Shown here: positions 8,656 to 16,824 of the stretch, in pieces
Numbering within the stretch: position 1 is the first letter of the stretch
Layout: each line of letters begins with the position of its first letter
Notes under the pieces: generated by a model
What the model was told of the DNA's origin: nothing
Databases searched by the model: none
The model's input: only the letters and a program-made list of their open reading frames with translations
NCBI RefSeq assembly: GCF_000316665.1
Contig: NC_019678.1
Span: 310,001 to 374,000 of the forward strand
Length of the DNA: 64,000 bases
Origin: Rivularia sp. PCC 7116
GTDB lineage: Bacteria; Cyanobacteriota; Cyanobacteriia; Cyanobacteriales; Nostocaceae
Direction of reading: 5' to 3'
Position numbers and translations under genes: made by a program

Positions 8656-9816
8656 TTATAAAACCTTACTATATGCGAGCTTATCTATTAGTTCTTCCCA
8701 CTTTTGTGCAACAGATTCCAAGTTAAAACGCTGTACTATTTTGGGAGCATTAGAAGCTAGTCTTTGACGCTCTTTTTCGTCAGACATGAGATTTTCCATT
8801 GCTACGGTTAAAGCAGGTAAATCCTCATTTGGTACTAAAATGCCATCCCTGCCATGACTGATAATTTCTCGTGGTCCCGTAGGACAATCAAAAGAAATGA
8901 CTGCTAGTCCGCAAGCCATCGCTTCGCACAGCGCATTCGGAAAACCTTCAAAGCGTGAAGACATTACAAATAAGTCTGCTCGCTGGAGATATTCGTGGGG
9001 ATTCTTAACTCGTCCTGGTAAATCAATTCGTTCTGTTAGCTCTAATTGCTCGCGCAAAAGTTCTAGCTGTGGGCGTAATGAACCTTCTCCCAAAATTACT
9101 AATTTCCACTGAGGATATTTATCTTCTAGTTTGGCAAAGGCTTGTAATAGCAAATCAAAGCCTTTCTGTTCTTCAAGTCTTCCCATTGCGATGAGTAATT
9201 TATCCGCTTTTTCACAGGTTGTTTGCAGATTTTTTCCCCTCGCTATAGATGGTAAAACAACCGGATTAGGAATAATCAAGATACGTTTTTGTAATTGAAG
9301 CTGAAAATAATTTTGTATCCTTTGAGTTTGCACAATAATAGCGTCTGCTGATGGATATGTCCACTTTCGCAGTTTTGTCCAAATTCCTTCTGTACAAGAC
9401 TTTATGGGATTATTTCGTTCTGAAATCAAGACCGGGATATTTAAACCTTTTGTTGCAAGTAATGTGAGTACATTAACTGTATCCATAAAACTAATGACGA
9501 CATCAGGCTGACTTTGGTTTATTGCCGAACGCAATATACGAATACTATTCAAATTATTCCAAAGACCGAATATCTTATTCGGAGATTCTTTTGCAATTCC
9601 TAGAGCAACTTGGTTAATACGACTGTCTAATTTATAAAACGGTATATCTTGGTTGCTAACTAAAGTTAATAAAGTAATTTTCCAACCTTTCTCTGCCCAA
9701 TAATTAGCCAATATAGATATTACTCTTTCTGCACCGCCAGAGGAAAGAGAATATATAATTAAAGTTAGTTTAATTTTGTCTCTGATTGTGGTTGTTTTTT
9801 TCTGTTTTATTAACAT
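8656..9816 (-). CDS. GT4-family glycosyltransferase
   Basis: This 386-residue GT-B enzyme has an N-terminal Lys-rich extension, then IIYSLSSGGAERVISILAN, VISFMDTVNVL and SERNNP. The C-terminal domain has AMGRLEEQKGFDLLL, LGEGSLRPQLE, PGRVKNPHEYLQRADLF and the EX7E signature FEGFPNALCEAMA. These are the features of GT4 enzymes (PimA/RfaG-like) that build lipid-linked oligosaccharides, often with N-acetylgalactosamine or similar donors, though the donor here is unknown. It is 34 bp downstream of the flippase gene and 43 bp upstream of the Wzy-like gene, so it belongs to the same transcript. The start ATG at 9816 lacks a clear Shine-Dalgarno motif. Confidence 0.9.
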   Translation of the reverse strand: MLIKQKKTTTIRDKIKLTLIIYSLSSGGAERVISILANYWAEKGWKITLLTLVSNQDIPFYKLDSRINQVALGIAKESPNKIFGLWNNLNSIRILRSAINQSQPDVVISFMDTVNVLTLLATKGLNIPVLISERNNPIKSCTEGIWTKLRKWTYPSADAIIVQTQRIQNYFQLQLQKRILIIPNPVVLPSIARGKNLQTTCEKADKLLIAMGRLEEQKGFDLLLQAFAKLEDKYPQWKLVILGEGSLRPQLELLREQLELTERIDLPGRVKNPHEYLQRADLFVMSSRFEGFPNALCEAMACGLAVISFDCPTGPREIISHGRDGILVPNEDLPALTVAMENLMSDEKERQRLASNAPKIVQRFNLESVAQKWEELIDKLAYSKVL

Positions 9817-9850
9817 CTGTTTTTTATATAATTCTTTTGATTATTTGTAA

Positions 9851-11233
9851 TCAATCTATTAAATTTTGAGTTTTTAGTTTCAAATTCAATTTATTTCTAC
9901 CCACGCAGTATAAATAAATAAAAGAACCTAAATATACGCAACTTGTTGACAAGGCAATTCCTTTGACTCCAAACCAGTGCATAAAATATTTATTACCTAT
10001 AATATTAACAATTAAATTTAAAGCAGACCCCCACACCAGTACTTGATTAATACGCATTGCGGAAATCAAACGCACAACTAAAATACTTGCAATATAAAAA
10101 GGAATTTGAAAAGCATAAAAAACTTGAATATTAGCCACCAAATTGGTATCGCTACTAGTGAACGAACCCCGTTGAAAAAGTATTCTCACTATTGGCTCAG
10201 AAAATACCATAAAAATTACTGTCAGCGGTACTGTAACTAAAAATATTAGGCGAAGATAATTATTAAACGTATGGCGGACATCATTCCAGTTTTGAGTCGC
10301 AATCATTTTGGAAAAATAAGGAATCACCGCAGTGCTTAAAGCTGTAGTGGTTAAAGTAATTGGCAAAGCAATAACTCTATTGCCGTAACTCAGTGCTGCC
10401 ACGCTTCCGGGTGATAACATCGCTGCCATTGATTGATCTACTATATTGGTGCTGCACATCAAAAGAGATCCAGCTACTATTGGTAGATACTGTTGGGCGA
10501 CTTGACGCAAATGAGGATCTAAGCCATACCATTTGGGAAATAGAACTATTCCTTGCTTTTTTAAACCTATTCCCAGAATGATAATTTCTATTACTGCACC
10601 TAAGATTAAACTAATAGCTAAAGTGAAGCTACCCCAAGACCATACTCCTACAAGCAATATAATGGTAATTAGGGGAGCCAGTATTGGTGTAAAAGCCGCC
10701 AAAGCGAAACGCTCCCCTGCATTCAACACAGCACCCCAAATAAAAACAATTCCTTCCAAAATTACCACGGGGGCTAGTGTATGCAGTAAACTATATGTTA
10801 AATTTAGTTTCTGACTATCAAACCCTCTGGCAATCTGAGGCAAATACAAAGGAGCTGCTAGTACCATTAGTACCGTTGTAATTATCAGCAGTACTACTCC
10901 CCAAATCATTACCCCCGACAGCAACCTTTGAGATGCTTTTTTCCCTTCAGACTCTCTTACTTCGATGTATTTCGGTATTAGGGCAGAACTAAAAGAGCCA
11001 GCAATAACATTGATAATAAAACTTGGAACCACAAAAGCAATTAAAAAAGCATCTAATTCATCTTTAGTACCAAATTTCCAAGCAACTACCAATTCTTTTG
11101 CGACTGCTACAACTTTGACCATTAATGTTAACGATGCAATGGTCATAGCCGCACCGAAAATTTTGCGATTGGTAGAACCGCTTGTTAGTTTTTTCCAAAA
11201 TGTAACTAGGTTGTGCAATCGCAAAATTTTCAT
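9851..11233 (-). CDS. MurJ/MviN-family lipid flippase (Wzx role likely)
   Basis: This 460-residue polytopic protein of the MOP superfamily, MurJ/MviN branch, has ~12-13 membrane helices. Diagnostic segments are ASLTLMVKVVAVAKELVVA near the N terminus, FGTKDELDAFLIAFVVPSF, GSFSSALIPKYIE and ALSYGNRVIALPITL. MurJ itself flips lipid II for peptidoglycan. This copy is inside an exopolysaccharide locus, 24 bp from the DUF4832 gene and 34 bp from a GT4 gene. It therefore more likely exports the undecaprenyl-linked repeat unit (a Wzx role); that is inference from context. Length is shorter than a typical 520-residue housekeeping MurJ, consistent with a specialised paralogue. Confidence 0.85.
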   Translation of the reverse strand: MKILRLHNLVTFWKKLTSGSTNRKIFGAAMTIASLTLMVKVVAVAKELVVAWKFGTKDELDAFLIAFVVPSFIINVIAGSFSSALIPKYIEVRESEGKKASQRLLSGVMIWGVVLLIITTVLMVLAAPLYLPQIARGFDSQKLNLTYSLLHTLAPVVILEGIVFIWGAVLNAGERFALAAFTPILAPLITIILLVGVWSWGSFTLAISLILGAVIEIIILGIGLKKQGIVLFPKWYGLDPHLRQVAQQYLPIVAGSLLMCSTNIVDQSMAAMLSPGSVAALSYGNRVIALPITLTTTALSTAVIPYFSKMIATQNWNDVRHTFNNYLRLIFLVTVPLTVIFMVFSEPIVRILFQRGSFTSSDTNLVANIQVFYAFQIPFYIASILVVRLISAMRINQVLVWGSALNLIVNIIGNKYFMHWFGVKGIALSTSCVYLGSFIYLYCVGRNKLNLKLKTQNLID

Positions 11234-11257
11234 TTGTTATATTAGTTTCCTACCTGT

Positions 11258-12688
11258 TTAACGTGGTATAAAGTTGTTGCTGCCTGTATATTCACCTCCT
11301 CCTGCATTTGCATCAATAACAACACTGCTTAATAAGGAGTTATACCCTGTAGAATTTTCCCAAACATCCACATTTGCCAACCTAATAGAATATTCCGGGC
11401 GATTATAAAGTCTTGATTTAGGGTCGGGTAAATTCAGGAATATGTCATATTCACCTGATGGTATATTTGCTGGTAAACCACCTTCAATATTTACAGTTGT
11501 AGTGTTGCCAGCTAACCATCTGCGAGGATCTTCATTTACCCGTAAATAATACTCTTGGCTTGTTTGTTTATTCCGTAAAACTATTTCTACGAATCTGCGA
11601 TTATAAGGACTAGCCCAGCCGACATTCTGTATATTTAGTTTAGCAAAGAACCTACCACCTGGCTTTGCAGTATTGGTAATCTCTGAATTTATAAGGTTAA
11701 ATCGATAGCCTAAACGACGCTCGATTTCTCCGTAACATCCTTGATTTCTCCAAGTATCTAATACTCCTCGTTCAAATCGAGAATTTAAAGCACTCCAACG
11801 CATTCGCGATAATTCATTCAAAGCATTGTTGCAGCCAATATATGGTTGTGCGCGACTATCAGAATTACAGGTTTCTCCTCCCTGCACCACGTATAAGTTA
11901 TCCTGGCTAAGATAGTTCTTCTGCTGTTCAATATCGTCATCAAGTAGGTAAGTTCCTCCATCATCTCTACTAGCCAAGAAACAGTCATTTATTGCACCCG
12001 TTCTAGCTCGGTTACTACTGTTAAATGCTTCAAAAGAATTTAAAGGACTTGCATTATCGTAAATTCTTTTTTTATAGTATGGATAACGTAAAGCTACCAT
12101 CCTGTCAGAAGGAATTACAGACAAGAATTTAAATAAAATATCTTGCATATCTGTAGTATTCAGCAGGTCGTTTGTCGAGCGATTCCACTCTCCCCAAGCA
12201 CCAATAAAGCCTGCGTGAACGTAAGCAATCACATCATAGTTGTTTTGCAATACCGGCCTTAATTGTTCCATATGAGAGATAATTCTGTCTTTAGAAGCGT
12301 CTGGTTCTCCTTGTTCCCAGTTATATGCAAATCTAATAATTAGTTTTACTCCTGCTTCTCTAGCTCTTTGGAAGTCATTTGATACCAAATTTAAAAAGGA
12401 CTCAGATAGCGGACTATCCCTATAATTCGACAGTAGATAAATCCGACGAATCAAACTCATATTTTGACTTCTGACTTCTTGTAGTTTTCCTAGAGAAATC
12501 GGACTACTTGCATCAGGGCCATCTGATATGTAGAATCCCCTTTCTGGATTAGGAAAATTCTCGAAACTTTCAGAATATGAAGTATTTACTGTGGAAGCAT
12601 TTAGAGGCATTATACGGCACCCATAGCTCAAACCAGTAATCACGATTAAAGATAAACTACTGACACACTTTTTGAGACTCTTTTTCAT
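11258..12688 (-). CDS. Exported DUF4874/DUF4832 domain protein
   Basis: This protein has ~476 residues. It starts with a positively charged segment and a hydrophobic run (LSLIVITGLSYGC), so it is exported; the Cys at the end could be a lipid attachment site, but the preceding residues are a poor lipobox. The sequence NPERGFYISDGPD and the stretch through RFAYNWEQGEPDAS match the DUF4874 half. The later parts YVHAGFIGAWGEW, VALRYPYYKK and the beta-rich end match DUF4832. These domains usually occur together in putative carbohydrate-active secreted proteins with a TIM-barrel look (Glu in GAWGEW is a candidate catalytic acid). Function is unproven. I chose ATG 12688 over GTG 12709 because the signal sequence begins there. 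Confidence 0.8.
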   Translation of the reverse strand: MKKSLKKCVSSLSLIVITGLSYGCRIMPLNASTVNTSYSESFENFPNPERGFYISDGPDASSPISLGKLQEVRSQNMSLIRRIYLLSNYRDSPLSESFLNLVSNDFQRAREAGVKLIIRFAYNWEQGEPDASKDRIISHMEQLRPVLQNNYDVIAYVHAGFIGAWGEWNRSTNDLLNTTDMQDILFKFLSVIPSDRMVALRYPYYKKRIYDNASPLNSFEAFNSSNRARTGAINDCFLASRDDGGTYLLDDDIEQQKNYLSQDNLYVVQGGETCNSDSRAQPYIGCNNALNELSRMRWSALNSRFERGVLDTWRNQGCYGEIERRLGYRFNLINSEITNTAKPGGRFFAKLNIQNVGWASPYNRRFVEIVLRNKQTSQEYYLRVNEDPRRWLAGNTTTVNIEGGLPANIPSGEYDIFLNLPDPKSRLYNRPEYSIRLANVDVWENSTGYNSLLSSVVIDANAGGGEYTGSNNFIPR

Positions 12689-12780
12689 ACCTTTGGTATC
12701 CCTAAACACATCCTGTGAATATAGAATTTATAAACACATAATTACCACAGAATGAGTCTATTTTTCTTCCTCCAAAAGAT

Positions 12781-14790
12781 TTACGCGTTTTTAGGTTCAA
12801 TTTTGATCTTATTCCCTTCTGTCGCTTCTTTCTCAGCAGAATTACTATTTCTCAAGCTCTCTTTGTGCCCTAAATTATCCAAATACTTAGGCTTGTACCC
12901 AGGCACCAATTGCTCTAATAAAAACTTAATAGAATTTGTATCGTTTTTACCAGCAGCTTGACAAAGTGCATCTACGGAAACATTCAGACTTTTTGGTATA
13001 ATTCGGCTTGAATTCTTCACCATAAACAGCTTTTCATGTTCTGTCGGGTCGTATTCTTCTCCTTCTATAAACAGCTCTTCAAATAATTTCTCTCCCGGTC
13101 GCAAGCCTGTAAAAACAATGTCTATATCTTTATTCACCCTATAACCAGAAAGTCTAATTAATTCTGATGCTAAATCGACAATTTTTACAGGCTCGCCCAT
13201 GTTCAGCATCAGTACTTCGCCACCTCTACCCAAAACTGCTGCCTGTAACACTAACTGTACTGCTTCGGGAATCGTCATGAAGTAACGACAGATGTCCGGA
13301 TGAGTTACAGTTATCGGACCACCTGCGGCAATTTGCTTTTTAAATGTAGGAACAACGCTACCGCGACTACCTAAAACATTACCAAAACGCACGGCTACAT
13401 AAGATTTACCGCTTTGCTTCGCGGCTTGCAGAACCACCATTTCTGCAACTCTCTTACTGGCTCCCATAATATTGGTGGGATTTACCGCTTTATCGGTGGA
13501 AATCATGACGAAATGGTTAACGTTGCATCGTAATGCTTCCTCAACTAAATTTTTAGTCCCAATTACATTGTTAGTGATGGCTTCTGGTGAATTCAATTCC
13601 ATCAAGGGCACGTGTTTGTGGGCTGCTGCATGGAAAACAACGTCCGGTTGGAATTTGTCAAAGGCGTTCCTAAGTCTATCTTTGAAGCGAATATCGGCTA
13701 TAAATCCTAAAATTCTTGGTGCGTACCCCGAAGCTTTACTATCTTCTTGTAAAAGTTTTACAAGCTGATTCAATTCTTGCTGAATCGTAAAAACGGAATT
13801 TTCTCCATGTCCCACCAACATTATTTCCTTGGGACGACAAGAGCAAATCTGACGGCAAAGTTCGCTACCAATAGAGCCACCCGCGCCAGTAATTAAAACT
13901 CTTTTTCCATTGATAAATTCAGCTACTTTTTCAATTTCGGTTTGTACGGGTTCGCGTCTGAGCAAGTCCTCGATTCTCACGTCGCGAATGCTATTCAAGC
14001 TAACTTTACCGTTGAGTATTTCGTTTATTCCCGGTAAGGTACAGGCTTGTATTCCGGCGGACTTACAAATATCAACGATTTCTCGAATCACTTCTCCCGC
14101 CACTGAAGGCATGGCAATAATTACTTTATCTACCCTCAAAGGCTCTAGAACTTCGGGAATTGAATGGCGATCGCCAACTACATGAATTCCCCGAATGCGT
14201 GCGTTGAATTTGGTTACATCGTCGTCAATGAAGGCTACAGGACGGAAACCTAAGTCACTACTGGTTTGCATTTCCTGTACGAGACTTACTCCAGCACTTC
14301 CAGCACCAACTATCAGTACTCGTTCGTCTTGATTGTGGAATCTACGAGTAAAAGCTAGACGCGAATGTCTGGTTCTCTCAACAACTCGAACGCTAAAACG
14401 TAATGCTCCAATAAAAATACAAGAAAGCAATCCATCGAGAAACGGTAGCGACCTTGGTAGTGTATCAACAGCCCAAGGTATGGTAAAGTTAATAACATCG
14501 AATAGTAAAGTTTGAATTACCATCGCAGCCACTATCAACATGGCTACATAGCTCAATTCTTCTACACCTGCATAACGCCAATAGCGCCGATAGAAACCAA
14601 AACTATAAAAAACACCGATTTTAACTGTCAAAAAAATTAAAGTTACTGTAATTAAGTCAGATACATATGGCTCAAGAGCTAAATCGCCATCTAAACGCAG
14701 TATCAAAGCTAAGAGCGGCGTAAAAGCAAAAACAATAACGTCAAAAATCAGTAAATGACGGTTTCTCAATTTCAACAAATTGTTAAACAT
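12781..14790 (-). CDS. CapD/WbpM-like membrane nucleoside-diphosphate-sugar 4,6-dehydratase
   Basis: This large polysaccharide-biosynthesis protein of the CapD/FlaA1-long family has ~669 residues from this start. Four membrane helices occupy the first ~150 residues. Then comes a first nucleotide-binding domain (VLIVGAGSAGVSLV) and a SDR dehydratase domain with RVLITGAGGSIGSEL, HAAAHKHVPLM and MISTDKAVNPTNIMGASK. The family removes water from UDP-GlcNAc-type sugars to make 4-keto-6-deoxy intermediates for bacillosamine, QuiNAc or FucNAc synthesis. The usual catalytic Tyr of SDRs is replaced by Met in NIMGASK, which is normal for the long WbpM type. Alternative in-frame starts exist at 14829, 14844 and 14913; homologous proteins start near MFNNLLKLRNRHLL. 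It is the first gene of the locus. Confidence 0.88.
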   Translation of the reverse strand: MFNNLLKLRNRHLLIFDVIVFAFTPLLALILRLDGDLALEPYVSDLITVTLIFLTVKIGVFYSFGFYRRYWRYAGVEELSYVAMLIVAAMVIQTLLFDVINFTIPWAVDTLPRSLPFLDGLLSCIFIGALRFSVRVVERTRHSRLAFTRRFHNQDERVLIVGAGSAGVSLVQEMQTSSDLGFRPVAFIDDDVTKFNARIRGIHVVGDRHSIPEVLEPLRVDKVIIAMPSVAGEVIREIVDICKSAGIQACTLPGINEILNGKVSLNSIRDVRIEDLLRREPVQTEIEKVAEFINGKRVLITGAGGSIGSELCRQICSCRPKEIMLVGHGENSVFTIQQELNQLVKLLQEDSKASGYAPRILGFIADIRFKDRLRNAFDKFQPDVVFHAAAHKHVPLMELNSPEAITNNVIGTKNLVEEALRCNVNHFVMISTDKAVNPTNIMGASKRVAEMVVLQAAKQSGKSYVAVRFGNVLGSRGSVVPTFKKQIAAGGPITVTHPDICRYFMTIPEAVQLVLQAAVLGRGGEVLMLNMGEPVKIVDLASELIRLSGYRVNKDIDIVFTGLRPGEKLFEELFIEGEEYDPTEHEKLFMVKNSSRIIPKSLNVSVDALCQAAGKNDTNSIKFLLEQLVPGYKPKYLDNLGHKESLRNSNSAEKEATEGNKIKIEPKNA

Positions 14791-14913
14791 AACTTTTGTC
14801 GATCTATCAAGCAGCCAATGAGAAACCATGAATAAACTATTCATCGCGATAAATACCTTCTGGGAAGTGTTCCAAAAACATAACCCTTGGGTCAAAATAT
14901 CAGAGGCAATCAA

Positions 14914-16046
14914 TAATATAATCTAATCAATATAAACTATTCACACACACCATAAGTTCCCCCATCAACATAGCTGTTTTTCGCTGATTGCGATATATCT
15001 AAAACTTCACCCTCGTTGCTTCTGCTTTGAAAGAAAAAGATTTTCAAAGGGACGCAGCAAAGTCAATCTTCTATATATCTAATTGAAAATAGCTATAGCC
15101 ATCGACAGAGAAATACTATAATTGGAACGGTAATAGTCTATTAAATCTATTAATTGATTTTATCAATCAACTGATAACTTACCCAACAAGCATATTAGGT
15201 TTTAACAAAAGTTTACTAGCTCAACCATCTAGTTAAGCTCAAAAATTAAATTTGTTAGATAATTTATTCTCCCCCCTAAAAATATTAATCACTCAAAAGC
15301 AAGCACTTTCACGCAACAACACGAAAGCACACTTTAAAGACGAATCATCAATAAAATGTTTCGAGTAGTTCTTTTGTTATATGTTTTTCCCTGCATCAAA
15401 GTTAAAAATTCCTTAACTTGCATTACTATTGCTTTTCTCCAAGAGCAATAATTCACTGTTGTCAAACTCACCCTTTCTGCACCACCATTGACTCTAGTTT
15501 GAATTCCCACGTCATGTTTAGCATCAGGTGATTTTACATCAGAAGCCGTTTTATATAAAACTGGTATTTTCAAACAACAAGGATGCAACCCTTCTTTTTT
15601 GCCCAACTTATATCACTGTTTGTTCCAGAACAGGGATATAAAGTTGCTCTTGATAAAAGCTTTTGCATTTAAAGCTTTGTCAGCCCCCGGTTTTCGTGCT
15701 GACATTAAGCACCAAAAAATTGTTCTATAAAATCAAGTAATTTGACAATCGCGTGTGAACTTGCGATCGTCGATAACATATCTAAAACAAGACAATTCCG
15801 AAAAATAGACAAAATAACTAAGTAAGAAACAATAATCTAAAAATTAATTCTTGCTGTAACTGATTTATCTATTTTTATGTCTCAATATAATATCTAACAG
15901 TTTTTCGTAACATAGTCATGCCAATTTGGCATTAATTTGATGCTTTCGTAAATCAATAGACAATTTTTTATCAAGATGAAGATATTGATAAATTATCAGT
16001 TGATTGAAGATGAAACTCTGCGCCCTTCTCAACAAGTACAAATAAA
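14914..16046. other. Long AT-rich leader region upstream of the polysaccharide locus
   Basis: About 1.1 kb separates the first gene of the polysaccharide locus from ilvN. A hairpin is formed by CTTTGAAA (15025-15032) and TTTCAAAG (15042-15049), extended outside by TTGCT/AGCAA (15016-15020 and 15056-15060). The only long open frame (15334-15606) is treated separately. No tRNA or known riboswitch was recognised. The region probably holds the promoter and a long 5' leader for the minus-strand locus. Confidence 0.4.
15334..15606 (-). pseudogene. Doubtful ORF, possible remnant of a GT4 N terminus
   Basis: A 90-codon open frame starts only with TTG and has no Shine-Dalgarno motif. Its centre reads VNGGAERVSLTTVNYCSW, which lines up with SSGGAERVISILANYWAE of the GT4 enzyme encoded at 8656-9816. 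The DNA also agrees around CAATAATT and CCTTTCTGCACC. The flanks do not look like a glycosyltransferase. It may be a decayed fragment of a duplicated GT4 gene, or a chance match around a six-residue motif. I would not annotate it as a functional protein. Confidence 0.22.
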
Positions 16047-16084
16047 CCCGGTTTTTAGAGTAGTAGGATCGGCAATTAACCGGG
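16047..16084 (-). terminator. Putative terminator after ilvN
   Basis: The inverted repeat CCCGGTT (16047-16053) and AACCGGG (16078-16084) lies about 30 bp past the ilvN stop codon, with a ~24-base loop. On the minus strand it is followed by TTTATTTG. The loop is long for an intrinsic terminator, so this is moderately supported. Confidence 0.45.
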
Positions 16085-16114
16085 CTTGCTATACTGCTGC
16101 AAGTATTGTCAAAC

Positions 16115-16633
16115 TTATACTTTAGCTTGCAAAGACTTGAGCCATTCAGTATTCACGCCAGACTCACGAGTTAATGCAATTCTGCCGGTACGGGCAATTT
16201 CTCGCAAACCAAATTTTTGCAGTACCTGTACGATTGCGACTATTTTGCCTGGATCTCCCACAACTTCCACAGTTAAGGAATCTTCTGCGACATCCACTAC
16301 CCTGGCTCGGAAAATTTGGGCTAGTTCCACAATTTCCGAACGATTGCTACTAGTAGCGTTAACCTTAATCAACATTAACTCTCGTTCTACACAAGGAATT
16401 TCGGTAATATCCTGAACCTTAAGAACATTGATTAACTTATACAATTGTTTTGTAAGTTGTTCTATAATGCGGTCATCACCGGGTACAACCATAGTAATTC
16501 GGGAGATTCCCGGTTGTTCTGCCGGTCCTACAGCCAGACTTTCGATATTAAAACCGCGACGTGCAAATAAACTAGAAATTCGCGAGAGAACTCCCGCTTC
16601 ATCTTCTACAAGTACTGAAAGGGTATGTTTCAT
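16115..16633 (-). CDS. ilvN: Acetolactate synthase small (regulatory) subunit
   Basis: This 172-residue IlvN/IlvH protein activates the large subunit IlvB and confers valine feedback inhibition in branched-chain amino acid synthesis. The N-terminal ACT domain is clear: [20 protein letters not shown] followed by [18 protein letters not shown] and [12 protein letters not shown]. The second half carries [18 protein letters not shown] and [25 protein letters not shown], typical of the C-terminal ferredoxin-like domain. Length is normal. The large subunit is not in the window, as is common in cyanobacteria. It runs in the same direction as, and 191 bp downstream of, the thioredoxin-domain gene, and is followed by a possible terminator. 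Confidence 0.96.
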   Translation of the reverse strand: MKHTLSVLVEDEAGVLSRISSLFARRGFNIESLAVGPAEQPGISRITMVVPGDDRIIEQLTKQLYKLINVLKVQDITEIPCVERELMLIKVNATSSNRSEIVELAQIFRARVVDVAEDSLTVEVVGDPGKIVAIVQVLQKFGLREIARTGRIALTRESGVNTEWLKSLQAKV

Positions 16634-16635
16634 CA

Positions 16636-16672
16636 GTGAGCAGTTAACAGTAAGCAGTGAGAGTTAAGAATT
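16636..16672. repeat. Short degenerate heptamer repeat upstream of ilvN
   Basis: The bases just upstream of ilvN read as degenerate tandem heptamers of the GTGAGCAGTTAACAGTAAGC type. This is a short member of the tandemly repeated heptamer family scattered through many spacers of this window. It overlaps the position where the ribosome-binding site and 5' leader of ilvN should be. Confidence 0.5.
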
Positions 16673-16824
16673 ATCAGTAATCAATAAATAGTTGTTTCGT
16701 TAGATTATAGGTTTGAGGGGACAGGTGTCAAAGGTTTAATAATTCTTAATATCAAGTCCTGCTAATTACTTGCGATCTAACCCATAGAGCAATCGTAAGT
16801 GTTTAACCGGACACGATTAAAACC

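Noticed and set aside
9851-11233. Housekeeping murJ
   Set aside because: The family fits, but the operon setting and shorter length favour an exopolysaccharide flippase; kept as MurJ/Wzx-like without a gene symbol.
13472-13768. Plus-strand frame inside the CapD-like gene
   Set aside because: It is the antisense shadow of a well-conserved coding region.
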